From Sacculina carcini (lineage: Eukaryota > Arthropoda > Thecostraca > Sacculinidae), in NCBI GenBank assembly GCA_916048095.2, contig OU696578.1:74501-138500 (forward strand): a DNA stretch of 64,000 nucleotides, in the 5' to 3' direction. Shown here one piece after another: positions 13,260 through 25,899 of the stretch. The notes beneath the pieces are model-generated. The model searched no databases, was not told the origin of the DNA, and saw nothing but the letters and a program-made list of their open reading frames with translations. Position 1 is the first letter of the stretch; each line of letters begins with the position of its first letter. The position numbers and the translations under genes were made by a program.

Positions 13260-15832
13260 AGGTAACACTTAGGTAACACTTAGGTAACACTTAGGTAACA
13301 CTTAGGTAACACTTAGGTAACACTTAGGGTACACTTAGGTAACACTTAGGTAACACTTAGGTAACACTTAGGTAACACTTAGGTAACACTTAGGTAACAC
13401 TTAGGGTACACTTAGGTAACACTTAGGGCACACTTAGGTAACACTTAGGGCACACTTAGGTAACACTTAGGGCATACTTAGGTAACACTTAGGGCACACT
13501 TAGGTAACACTTAGGGCACACTTAGGGCACACTTAGGTAACACTTAGGGCACACTTAGGTAACACTTAGGGCACACGTAGGTAACACTTAGGGCACACTT
13601 AGGTAACACTTAGGGCACACTTAGGTAACACTTAGGGCACACTTAGGTAACACTTAGGGCACACTTAGGTAACACTTAGGGCACACTTGGGTAACACCTA
13701 GGGCACACTTAGGGCTCACTTAGGTAACACTTAGGGCACAATGAGGTAACACTTAGGGCACACTTAGGTAACACTTAGGGCACACTTAGGTAACACTTAG
13801 GGCACACTTAGGTAACACTTAGGGCACACTTAGGTAACACTTAGGGCACACTTAGGTAACACTTAGGGCAAACTTAGGTAACACTTAGGGCACACTTAGG
13901 TAACACTTAGGGCACACTTAGGTAACACTTAGGGCACACTTAGGTAACACTTAGGGCACACTTAGGTAACACTTAGGGCACACTTAGGTAACACTTAGGG
14001 CATACTTAGGTAACACTTAGGGCACACTTAGGTAACACTTAGGGCACACTTAGGGCACACTTAGGTAACACTTAGGGCACACTTAGGTAACACTTAGGTA
14101 ACACTTAGGGCATACTTGGGTAACACTTAGGGCACACTTAGGGCACACTTAGGTAACACTTAGGGCACACTGAGGTAACACTTAGGTAACACTTAGGTAA
14201 CACTTAAGTAACACTTAGGGTACACTTAGGTAACACTTAGGGCACATTTAGGTAACACTTAGGGCACACTTAGGCAACACTTAGGGCATACTTAGGTAAC
14301 ACTTAGGGCACACTTAGGTAACACTTAGGGCACACTTAGGTAACACTTAGGGCACACTTAGGTAACACTTAGGGCACACTTAGGTAACACTTAGGTAACA
14401 CTTAGGTAACACTTAGGTAACACTTAGGTAACACTTAGGGTACACTTAGGTAACACTTAGGGCACACTTAGGTAACACTTAGGGCACATTTAGGTAACAC
14501 TTAGGGCACACTTAGGTAACACTTAGGGCACACTTAGGTAACACTTAGGTAACACTTAGGTAACACTTAGGTAACACTTAGGTAACACTTAGGGTACACT
14601 TAGGTAACACTTAGGACACACTTAGGTAACACTTAGGGCACACTTAGGTAACACTTAGGGCACACTTAGGTAACACTTAGGGCACACTTAGGGCACACTT
14701 AGGTAACACTTAGGTAACACTTAGGTAACACTTAGGTAACACTTAAGTAACACTTAGGGTACACTTAGGTAACACTTAGGGCACATTTAGGTAACACTTA
14801 GGGCACACTTAGGCAACACTTAGGGCATACTTAGGTAACACTTAGGGCACACTTAGGTAACACTTAGGGCACATTTAGGTAACACTTAGGGCACACTTAG
14901 GTAACACTTAGGGCACACTTAGGTAACACTTAGGTAACACTTAGGTAACACTTAGGTAACACTTAGGTAACACTTAGGTAACACTTAGGGTACACTTAGG
15001 TAACACTTAGGGCACACTTAGGTAACACTTAGGGCACACTTAGGTAACACTTAGGGCATACTTAGGTAACACTTAGGGCATACTTAGGTAACACTTAGGG
15101 CACACTTAGGTAACACTTAGGGCACACTTAGGTAACACTTAGGGTACACTTAGGTAACACTTAGGGCACACTTAGGTAACACTTAGGGCACACTTAGGCA
15201 ACACTTAGGGCATACTTAGGTAACACTTAGGGCACACTTAGGTAACACTTAGGGCACACTTAGGTAACACTTAGGGCACACTTAGGTAACACTTAGGGCA
15301 CACTTAGGTAACACTTAGGGCACACTTAGGGCACACTTAGGTAACACTTAGGGCACACTTAGGGCACACTTAGGTAACACTTAGGGCACACTGAGGTAAC
15401 ACTTAGGGCACACTTAGGTAACACTTAGGTAACACTTGGGTAACGCTTAGGTAACACTTAGGTAACACTTAGGTAACACTTAGGTAACACTTAGGGTACA
15501 CTTAGGTACCACTTAGGGCACACTTAGGTAACACTTAGGGCACACTTAGGGCACACTTAGGTAACACTTAGGGCACACTTAGGGCACACTTAGGTAACAC
15601 TTAGGGCACACTGAGGTAACACTTAGGGCACACTTAGGTAACACTTAGGTAACACTTGGGTAACGCTTAGGTAACACTTAGGTAACACTTAGGTAACACT
15701 TAGGTAACACTTAGGGTACACTTAGGTACCACTTAGGGCACACTTAGGTAACACTTAGGGCACACTTAGGCAACACTTAGGGCATACTTAGGTAACACTT
15801 AGGGCACACTTAGGTAACACTTAGGGCACACT
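13260..15832 (+). repeat. Duplicated block, copy 1 (lag 19,591/19,580 bp)
   Basis: This segment fills the gap between the end of the 16.8-kb duplication and the TTACGTAAC junction at 15,833. It recurs at about 32,850-35,412: GGGTAC at 13,327 and 32,918, CACGTAGG at 13,576 and 33,167, CCTAGG at 13,697 and 33,288, and the G of ACTGAGG at 14,172 and 33,763. After that the lag falls by one unit to 19,580 (GGACAC at 14,615 and 34,195, AACGCTT at 15,444 and 35,024). The CCTAGG neighbourhood is also related to that at 12,751 (lag 946 bp), minus an internal stretch. Confidence 0.85.
15344..15783 (+). repeat. 220-bp tandem pair with AACGCTT/GGTACC marks
   Basis: AACGCTT occurs at 15,444 and 15,664, exactly 220 bp (20 units) apart. 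Each is followed about 61 bp later by GGTACC and preceded by ACTGAGG. The same pair appears at 35,024/35,244 and 39,490/39,710, while other AACGCTT sites (11,561, 28,358, 37,433, 41,382, 45,540 and later) are single. Limits of the pair are approximate. Confidence 0.8.
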
Positions 15833-16766
15833 TACGTAACACTTAGGTAACACTTAGGTAACACTTAGGTAACACTTAGGGCACACTTAGGTAACACTTA
15901 GGTAACACTTAGGTAACACTTAGGGCACACTTAGGTAACACTTAGGGCACACTTAGGTAACACTTAGGGCACACTTAGGTAACACTTAGGGCACACTTAG
16001 GTAACACTTAGGGCACACTTAGGGTACACTTAGGGCACACTTAGGTAACACTTAGGTAACACTTAGGGCACACTTAGGTAACACTTAGGGCACACTTAGG
16101 TAACACTTAGGTAACACTTAGGGCACACTTAGGTAACACTTAGGGCACACTTAGGTAACACTTAGGGCACACTTAGGTAACACTTAGGGCACACTTAGGT
16201 AACACTTAGGGCAAACTTAGGTAACACTTAGGGCACACTTAGGTAACACTTAGGGCACACTTAGGTAACACTTAGGGCACACTTAGGTAACACTTAGGTA
16301 ACACTTAGGTAACACTTAGGTAACACTTAGGTAACACTTGGGGTACACTTAGGTAACACTTAGGTAACACTTAGGTAACACTTAGGTAACACTTAGGTAA
16401 CACTTAGGTAACACTTAGGGCACACTTAGGTAACACTTAAGTAACACTTAGGTAACACTTAGGTAACACTTAGGTAACACTTAGGTAACACTTAGGTAAC
16501 ACTTAGGGTACACTTAGGTAACACTTAGGGCACACTTAGGTAACACTTAGGTAACACTGAGGGTACACTTAGGTAACACTTAGGGCACACTTAGGTAACA
16601 CTTAGGGCACACTTAGGTAACACTTAGGGCATACTTAGGTAACACTTAGGGCACACTTAGGTAACACTTAGGGCACACTTAGGTAACACTTAGGTAACAC
16701 TTAGGTAACACTTAGGTAACACTTAGGGCACACTTAGGTAGCACTTAGGGCACACTTAGGTAACAC
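15833..16766 (+). repeat. Fragment of the 2,200-bp block inserted at a junction
   Basis: The sequence from the TTACGTAAC site at 15,833 follows 3,766 onwards at a lag of 12,067 bp (1,097 units). For example, TAGCACTT lies at 4,672 and 16,739. The resemblance stops at about 16,766, where the ACATTTAGG of the block (4,699) is absent. Directly after it, at about 16,798, the second copy of the 13-kb segment begins. This stretch therefore carries the junction of the large duplication. Confidence 0.75.
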
Positions 16767-19471
16767 TTAGGGCACACTTAGGTAACACTTAGGGCACACT
16801 TAGGTAACACTTAGGGTACACTTAGGTAACACTTAGGGCACACTTAGGTAACACTTAGGGCACACTTAGGTAACACTTAGGGCACACTTAGGGCACACTT
16901 AGGTAACACTTAGGGCACACTGAGGTAACACTTAGGGCACACTTAGGTAACACTTAGGGCACACTTAGGTAACACTTAGGTAACACTTAGGGCATACTTG
17001 GGTAACACTTAGGGCACACTTAGGGCACACTTAGGTAACACTTAGGGCACACTGAGGTAACACTTAGGGCACACTTAGGTAACACTTAGGGCACACTTAG
17101 GTAACACTTAAGGCACACTTAGGTAACACTTAGGGCACACTTAGGTAACACTTAGGGTACACTTAGGTAACACTTAGGGCACACTTATGTAACACTTAGG
17201 GCACACTTAGGTAACACTTAGGTCACACTTAGGTAACACTTAGGGCATACTTAGGTAAAACTTAGGGCACACTTAGGTAACACTTAGGGCACACTTAGGG
17301 CACACTTAGGTAACACTTAGGGCACACTTAGGTAACACTTAGGTAACACTTAGGTAACACTTAGGTAACACTTAGGGCACACTTAGGTAGCACTTGGGGC
17401 ACACTTAGGTAACACTTAGGGCACACTTAGGTAACACTTAGGGCACACTTAGGTAGCACTTAGGGCACACTTAGGGCACACTTAGGGCACACTTAGGTAA
17501 CACTTAGGGCACACTTAGGTAACACTTAGGGCACACTTAGGTAACACTTAGGGCACACTTAGGTAAAACTTAGGGCACACTTAGGTAACACTTAGGTAAC
17601 ACTTAGGTAACACTTAGGGCACACTTAGGTAACACTTAGGGCACACTTAGGTAACACTTAGGTAACACTTAGGTAACACTTAGGGCACACTTAGGGCACA
17701 CTTAGGTAACACTTAGGGCACACTTAGGGCACACTTAGGTAACACTTAGGTAACACTTAGGTAACACTTAGGTAACACTTAGGTAACACTTAAGTAACAC
17801 TTAGGGTACACTTAGGTAACACTTAGGGCACATTTAGGTAACACTTAGGGCACACTTAGGCAACACTTAGGGCATACTTAGGTAACACTTAGGGCACACT
17901 TAGGTAACACTTAGGGCACATTTAGGTAACACTTAGGGCACACTTAGGTAACACTTAGGGCACACTTAGGTAACACTTAGGTAACACTTAGGTAACACTT
18001 AGGTAACACTTAGGTAACACTTAGGTAACACTTAGGGTACACTTAGGTAACACTTAGGGCACACTTAGGTAACACTTAGGGCACACTTAGGTAACACTTA
18101 GGGCATACTTAGGTAACACTTAGGGCACACTTAGGTAACACTTAGGGCACACTTAGGTAACACTTAGGGTACACTTAGGTAACACTTAGGGCACACTTAG
18201 GTAACACTTAGGGCACACTTAGGCAACACTTAGGGCATACTTAGGCAACACTTAGGGCATACTTAGGTAACACTTAGGGCACACTTAGGTAACACTTAGG
18301 GCACACTTAGGTAACACTTAGGGCACACTTAGGTAACACTTAGGGCACAATTAGGTAACACTTAGGTAACACTTAGGTAACACTTAGGTAACACTTAGGT
18401 AACACTTAGGTAACACTTAGGGTACACTTAGGTAACACTTAGGGCACACTTAGGTAACACTTAGGGCACACTTAGGTAACACTTAGGGTACACTTAGGTA
18501 ACACTTAGGGCACACTTAGGTAACACTTAGGGCACACTTAGGCAACACTTAGGGCATACTTAGGCAACACTTAGGGCATACTTAGGTAACACTTAAGGCA
18601 CACTTAGGTAACACTTAGGGCACACTTAGGTAACACTTAGGGTACACTTAGGTAACACTTAGGGCACACTTATGTAACACTTAGGGCACACTTAGGTAAC
18701 ACTTAGGTCACACTTAGGTAACACTTAGGGCATACTTAGGTAAAACTTAGGGCACACTTAGGTAACACTTAGGTAACACTTAGGGCACACTTAGGTAACA
18801 CTTAGGTAACACTTAGGTAACACTTAGGTAACACTTAGGTAACACTTGGGGTACACTTAGGTAACACTTAGGTAACACTTAGGTAACACTTAGGTAACAC
18901 TTAGGTAACACTTAGGTAACACTTAGGGCACACTTAGGTAACACTTAGGTAACACTTAGGTAACACTTAGGTAACACTTAGGTAACACTTAGGTAACACT
19001 TAGGTAACACTTAGGGTACACTTAGGTAACACTTAGGGCACACTTAGGTAACACTTAGGTAACACTGAGGGTACACTTAGGTAACACTTAGGGCACACTT
19101 AGGCAACACTTAGGGCATACTTAGGTAACACTTAGGGCACACTTAGGTAACACTTAGGGCACACTTAGGTAACACTTAGGGCACACTTAGGTAACACTTA
19201 GGGCACACTTAGGTAACACTTAGGGCACACTTAGGTAACACTTAGGGCACACTTAGGTAACACTTAGGGCACACTTAGGTAACACTTAGGGCACACTTAG
19301 GTAACACTTAGGGCATACTTAGGTAACACTTAGGGCACACTTAGGTAACACTTAGGGCACACTTAGGTAACACTTAGGGCACACTTAGGCAACACTTAGG
19401 GCATACTTAGTTAACACTTAGGGCACACTTAGGTAACACTTAGGGCACACTTAGGTAACACTTAGGGTACA

Positions 19472-21671
19472 CTTAGGTAACACTTAGGGCACACTTAGGT
19501 AACACTTAGGGCACACTTAGGCAACACTTAGGGCATACTTAGGTAACACTTAGGGCACACTTAGGTAACACTTAGGGCACATTTAGGTAACACTTAGGGC
19601 ACACTTAGGTAACACTTAGGGCACACTTAGGTAACACTTAGGGCACACTTAGGTAACACTTAGGGCACACTTAGGTAACACTTAGGGCACACTTAGGTAA
19701 CACTTAGGGCACACTTAGGTAACACTTAGGGCATACTTAGGTAACACTTAGGGCACACTTAGGTAACACTTAGGGCACACTTAGGTAACACTTAGGGCAC
19801 ACTTAGGTAACACTTAGGGCACACTTACGTAACACTTAGGTAACACTTAGGTAACACTTAGGTAACACTTAGGGTACACTTAGGTAACACTTAGGTAACA
19901 CTTAGGTAACACTTAGGTAACACTTAGGTAACACTTAGGTAACACTTAGGTAACACTTAGGTAACACTTAGGTAACACTTAGGTAACACTTAGGGTACAC
20001 TTAGGTAACACTTAGGGCTCACTTAGGTAACACTTAGGGCATACTTAGGTAACACTTAGGGCACACTTAGGTAACACTTAGGTAACACTTAGGGTACACT
20101 TAGGTAACACTTAGGGCACACTTACGTAACACTTAGGTAACACTTAGGTAACACTTAGGGCACACTTAGGTAACACTTAGGTAACACTTAGGTAACACTT
20201 AGGTAACACTTAGGGTACACTTAGGTAACACTTAGGGCTCACTTAGGTAACACTTAGGGCATACTTAGGTAACACTTAGGGCACACTTAGGTAACACTTA
20301 GGTAACACTTAGGGTACACTTAGGTAACACTTAGGGCACACTTACGTAACACTTAGGTAACACTTAGGTAACACTTAGGGCACACTTAGGTAACACTTAG
20401 GTAACACTTAGGTAACACTTAGGGCACACTTAGGTAACACTTAGGGCACACTTACGTAACACTTAGGTAACACTTAGGTAACACTTAGGGCACACTTAGG
20501 TAACACTTAGGTAACACTTAGGTAACACTTAGGGCACACTTAGGTAACACTTAGGGCACACTTACGTAACACTTAGGTAACACTTAGGTAACACTTAGGT
20601 AACACTTAGGGCACACTTAGGTAACACTTAGGTAACACTTAGGTAACACTTAGGACACACTTAGGTAACACTTAGGGCACACTTAGGTAACACTTAGGGC
20701 ACACTTAGGTAACACTTAGGGCACACTTAGGTAACACTTAGGGCACACTTAGGGTACACTTAGGGCACACTTAGGTAACACTTAGGTAACACTTAGGGCA
20801 CACTTAGGTAACACTTAGGGCACACTTAGGTAACACTTAGGTAACACTTAGGGCACACTTAGGTAACACTTAGGGCACACTTAGGTAACACTTAGGGCAC
20901 ACTTAGGTAACACTTAGGGCACACTTAGGTAACACTTAGGGCAAACTTAGGTAACACTTAGGGCACACTTAGGTAACACTTAGGGCACACTTAGGTAACA
21001 CTTAGGGCACACTTAGGTAACACTTAGGTAACACTTAGGTAACACTTAGGTAACACTTAGGTAACACTTAGGGCACACTTAGGTAACACTTAGGTAACAC
21101 TTAGGTAACACTTAGGTAACACTTAGGTAACACTTAGGTAACACTTAGGGCACACTTAGGTAACACTTAAGTAACACTTAGGTAACACTTAGGTAACACT
21201 TAGGTAACACTTAGGTAACACTTAGGTAACACTTAGGGTACACTTAGGTAACACTTAGGGCACACTTAGGTAACACTTAGGTAACACTGAGGGTACACTT
21301 AGGTAACACTTAGGGCACACTTAGGTAACACTTAGGGCACACTTAGGTAACACTTAGGGCATACTTAGGTAACACTTAGGGCACACTTAGGTAACACTTA
21401 GGGCACACTTAGGTAACACTTAGGTAACACTTAGGTAACACTTAGGTAACACTTAGGGCACACTTAGGTAGCACTTAGGGCACACTTAGGTAACATTTAG
21501 GGCACACTTAGGTAACACTTAGGGCACACTTAGGTAGCACTTAGGGCACACTTAGGGCACACTTAGGGCACACTTAGGTAACACTTAGGTAACACTTAGG
21601 ACACACTTAGGTAACACTTAGGGCACACTTAGGTAACACTTAGGGCATACTTAGGTAACACTTAGGGCACA
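19472..21671 (+). repeat. 2,200-bp tandem block, copy 3
   Basis: This is the counterpart of 2,675-4,874 carried in the 16.8-kb duplicate. TTACGTAAC sites lie at 19,826, 20,123, 20,343, 20,453 and 20,563, all exactly 16,797 bp from their partners. Two private changes are visible: GGACAC at about 20,655 and replacement of the ACTTGGGGTAC unit by a plain B unit near 21,069. Confidence 0.88.
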
Positions 21672-23917
21672 CTTAGGTAACACTTAGGGCACACTTAGGT
21701 AACACTTAGGGCACACTTAGGCAACACTTAGGGCATACTTAGGTAACACTTAGGGCACACTTAGGTAACACTTAGGGCACATTTAGGTAACACTTAGGGC
21801 ACACTTAGGTAACACTTAGGGCACACTTAGGTAACACTTAGGGCACACTTAGGTAACACTTAGGGCACACTTAGGTAACACTTAGGGCACACTTAGGTAA
21901 CACTTAGGGCACACTTAGGTAACACTTAGGGCATACTTAGGTAACACTTAGGGCACACTTAGGTAACACTTAGGGCACACTTAGGTAACACTTAGGGCAC
22001 ACTTAGGTAACACTTAGGGCACACTTACGTAACACTTAGGTAACACTTAGGTAACACTTAGGTAACACTTAGGGTACACTTAGGTAACACTTAGGTAACA
22101 CTTAGGTAACACTTAGGTAACACTTAGGTAACACTTAGGTAACACTTAGGTAACACTTAGGTAACACTTAGGTAACACTTAGGTAACACTTAGGGTACAC
22201 TTAGGTAACACTTAGGGCTCACTTAGGTAACACTTAGGGCATACTTAGGTAACACTTAGGGCACACTTAGGTAACACTTAGGTAACACTTAGGGTACACT
22301 TAGGTAACACTTAGGGCACACTTACGTAACACTTAGGTAACACTTAGGTAACACTTAGGGCACACTTAGGTAACACTTAGGTAACACTTAGGTAACACTT
22401 AGGTAACACTTAGGGTACACTTAGGTAACACTTAGGGCTCACTTAGGTAACACTTAGGGCATACTTAGGTAACACTTAGGGCACACTTAGGTAACACTTA
22501 GGTAACACTTAGGGTACACTTAGGTAACACTTAGGGCACACTTACGTAACACTTAGGTAACACTTAGGTAACACTTAGGGCACACTTAGGTAACACTTAG
22601 GTAACACTTAGGTAACACTTAGGGCACACTTAGGTAACACTTAGGGCACACTTACGTAACACTTAGGTAACACTTAGGTAACACTTAGGGCACACTTAGG
22701 TAACACTTAGGTAACACTTAGGTAACACTTAGGGCACACTTAGGTAACACTTAGGGCACACTTACGTAACACTTAGGTAACACTTAGGTAACACTTAGGT
22801 AACACTTAGGGCACACTTAGGTAACACTTAGGTAACACTTAGGTAACACTTAGGGCACACTTAGGTAACACTTAGGGCACACTTAGGTAACACTTAGGGC
22901 ACACTTAGGTAACACTTAGGGCACACTTAGGTAACACTTAGGGCACACTTAGGGTACACTTAGGGCACACTTAGGTAACACTTAGGTAACACTTAGGGCA
23001 CACTTAGGTAACACTTAGGGCACACTTAGGTAACACTTAGGTAACACTTAGGGCACACTTAGGTAACACTTAGGGCACACTTAGGTAACACTTAGGGCAC
23101 ACTTAGGTAACACTTAGGGCACACTTAGGTAACACTTAGGGCAAACTTAGGTAACACTTAGGGCACACTTAGGTAACACTTAGGGCACACTTAGGTAACA
23201 CTTAGGGCACACTTAGGTAACACTTAGGTAACACTTAGGTAACACTTAGGTAACACTTAGGTAACACTTGGGGTACACTTAGGTAACACTTAGGTAACAC
23301 TTAGGTAACACTTAGGTAACACTTAGGTAACACTTAGGTAACACTTAGGGCACACTTAGGTAACACTTAAGTAACACTTAGGTAACACTTAGGTAACACT
23401 TAGGTAACACTTAGGTAACACTTAGGTAACACTTAGGGTACACTTAGGTAACACTTAGGGCACACTTAGGTAACACTTAGGTAACACTGAGGGTACACTT
23501 AGGTAACACTTAGGGCACACTTAGGTAACACTTAGGGCACACTTAGGTAACACTTAGGGCATACTTAGGTAACACTTAGGGCACACTTAGGTAACACTTA
23601 GGGCACACTTAGGTAACACTTAGGTAACACTTAGGTAACACTTAGGTAACACTTAGGGCACACTTAGGTAGCACTTAGGGCACACTTAGGTAACATTTAG
23701 GGCACACTTAGGTAACACTTAGGGCACACTTAGGTAGCACTTAGGGCACACTTAGGGCACACTTAGGGCACACTTAGGTAACACTTAGGTAACACTTAGG
23801 ACACACTTAGGTAACACTTAGGGCACACTTAGGTAACACTTAGGGCATACTTAGGTAACACTTAGGGCACACTTAGGTAACACTTAGGGCACACTTAGGT
23901 AACACTTAGGGCACACT
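21672..23917 (+). repeat. 2,200-bp tandem block, copy 4
   Basis: This is the counterpart of 4,875-7,120. TTACGTAAC sites lie at 22,026, 22,323, 22,543, 22,653 and 22,763. The ACTTGGGGTAC unit is retained near 23,268, unlike in copy 3, so the copy 3 change happened after the four-copy state was formed. Confidence 0.88.
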
Positions 23918-25899
23918 TAGGTAACACTTAGGGCACACTTAGGTAACACTTAGGGCACACTTAGGTAACACTTAGGGCACACTTAGGTAACACTTAGGGC
24001 ACACTTAGGTAACACTTAGGTAACACTTAGGGCACACTTAGGTAACACTTAGGGCACACTTAGGTAACACTTAGGTAACACTTAGGTAACACTTAGGGCA
24101 CACTTAGGGCACACTTAGGTAACACTTAGGGCACACTTAGGGCACACTTAGGTAACACTTAGGGCACACTTAGGCAACACTTAGGGCATACTTAGGTAAC
24201 ACTTAGGGCACACTTAGGTAACACTTAGGGTACACTTAGGTAACACTTAGGGTACACTTAGGTAACACTTAGGGCACACTTATGTAACACTTAGGGCACA
24301 CTTAGGTAACACTTAGGTCACACTTAGGTAACACTTAGGGCACACTTAGGTAAAACTTAGGGCACACTTAGGTAACACTTAGGGCACACTTAGGGCACAC
24401 TTAGGGCACACTTAGGTAACACTTAGGTAACACTTAGGACACACTTAGGTAACACTTAGGGCACAATTAGGTAACACTTAGGGCATACTTAGGTAACACT
24501 TAGGGCACACTTAGGTAACACTTAGGGCACACTTAGGTAACACTTAGGGCACACTTAGGTAACACTTAGGGCATACTTAGGTAACACTTAGGGCACACTT
24601 AGGTAACACTTAGGGCACACTTAGGTAACACTTAGGGTACACTTAGGTAACACTTAGGGCACACTTAGGTAACACTTAGGGCACACTTAGGCAACACTTA
24701 GGGCATACTTAGGTAACACTTAGGGCACACTTAGGTAACACTTAGGGCACACTTAGGTAACACTTAGGGTACACTTAGGTAACACTTAGGGCACACTTAT
24801 GTAACACTTAGGGCACACTTAGGTAACACTTAGGTCACACTTAGGTAACACTTAGGGCATACTTAGGTAAAACTTAGGGCACACTTAGGTAACACTTAGG
24901 GCACACTTAGGGCACACTTAGGGCACACTTAGGTAACACTTAGGTAACACTTAGGACACACTTAGGTAACACTTAGGGCACAATTAGGTAACACTTAGGG
25001 CATACTTAGGTAACACTTAGGGCACACTTAAGTAACACTTAGGGCACACTTAGGTAACACTTAGGGCACACTTAGGTAACACTTAAGGCACACTTAGGTA
25101 ACACTTAGGGCACACTTAGGTAACACTTAGGGTACACTTAGGTAACACTTAGGGCACACTTATGTAACACTTAGGGCACACTTAGGTAACACTTAGGTCA
25201 CACTTAGGTAACACTTAGGGCATACTTAGGTAAAACTTAGGGCACACTTAGGTAACACTTAGGGCACACTTAGGGCACACTTAGGTAACACTTAGGGCAC
25301 ACTTAGGTAACACTTAGGTAACACTTAGGTAACACTTAGGTAACACTTAGGGCACACTTAGGTAGCACTTAGGGCACACTTAGGTAACACTTAGGGCACA
25401 CTTAGGTAACACTTAGGGCACACTTAGGTAGCACTTAGGGCACACTTAGGGCACACTTAGGGCACACTTAGGTAACACTTAGGTAACACTTAGGACACAC
25501 TTAGGTAACACTTAGGGCACAATTAGGTAACACTTAGGGCATACTTAGGTAACACTTAGGGCACACTTAGGTAACACTTAGGGCACACTTAGGTAACACT
25601 TAGGGCACACTTAGGTAACACTTAGGGCACACTTAGGTAACACTTAGGGCACACTTAGGTAACACTTAGGGCACACTTAGGTAACACTTAGGGCACACTT
25701 AGGTAACACTTAGGTAACACTTAGGGCACACTTAGGTAACACTTAGGGCACACTTAGGTAACACTTAGGTAACACTTAGGTAACACTTAGGGCACACTTA
25801 GGGCACACTTAGGTAACACTTAGGGCACACTTAGGGCACACTTAGGTAACACTTAGGGCACACTGAGGTAACACTTAGGGCACACTTAGGTAACACTTA

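Larger units (their letters stand above)
1..13260 (+). repeat. Large duplicated segment, copy 1 (lag 16,797 bp)
   Basis: The landmarks of this segment recur 16,797 bp (1,527 units) downstream. Examples are ACTGAGG with G at 125 and 16,922, TTATGTAAC at 391 and 17,188, TAGCACTTGG at 595 and 17,392, GGGCTCACTT at 3,221 and 20,018, GCACAATT at 8,184 and 24,981, CACGTAGG at 11,894 and 28,691, AACGCTT at 11,561 and 28,358, and CCTAGG at 12,751 and 29,548. The match ends at about 13,260, where this copy continues with a long run of unit A and the other has ACTTAAG. The left end is cut by the window edge, so the duplication may be longer. The segment is itself built from smaller duplications. Confidence is high for the homology and moderate for the exact right boundary. 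Confidence 0.9.

Noticed and set aside
3029-22768. TTACGTAAC as a protein-binding site cluster
   Set aside because: It is palindromic and resembles bZIP-type sites, but its placement is fully explained by copying of one mutated unit through the 110-bp, 2,200-bp and 16,797-bp duplications. There is no independent sign of function.
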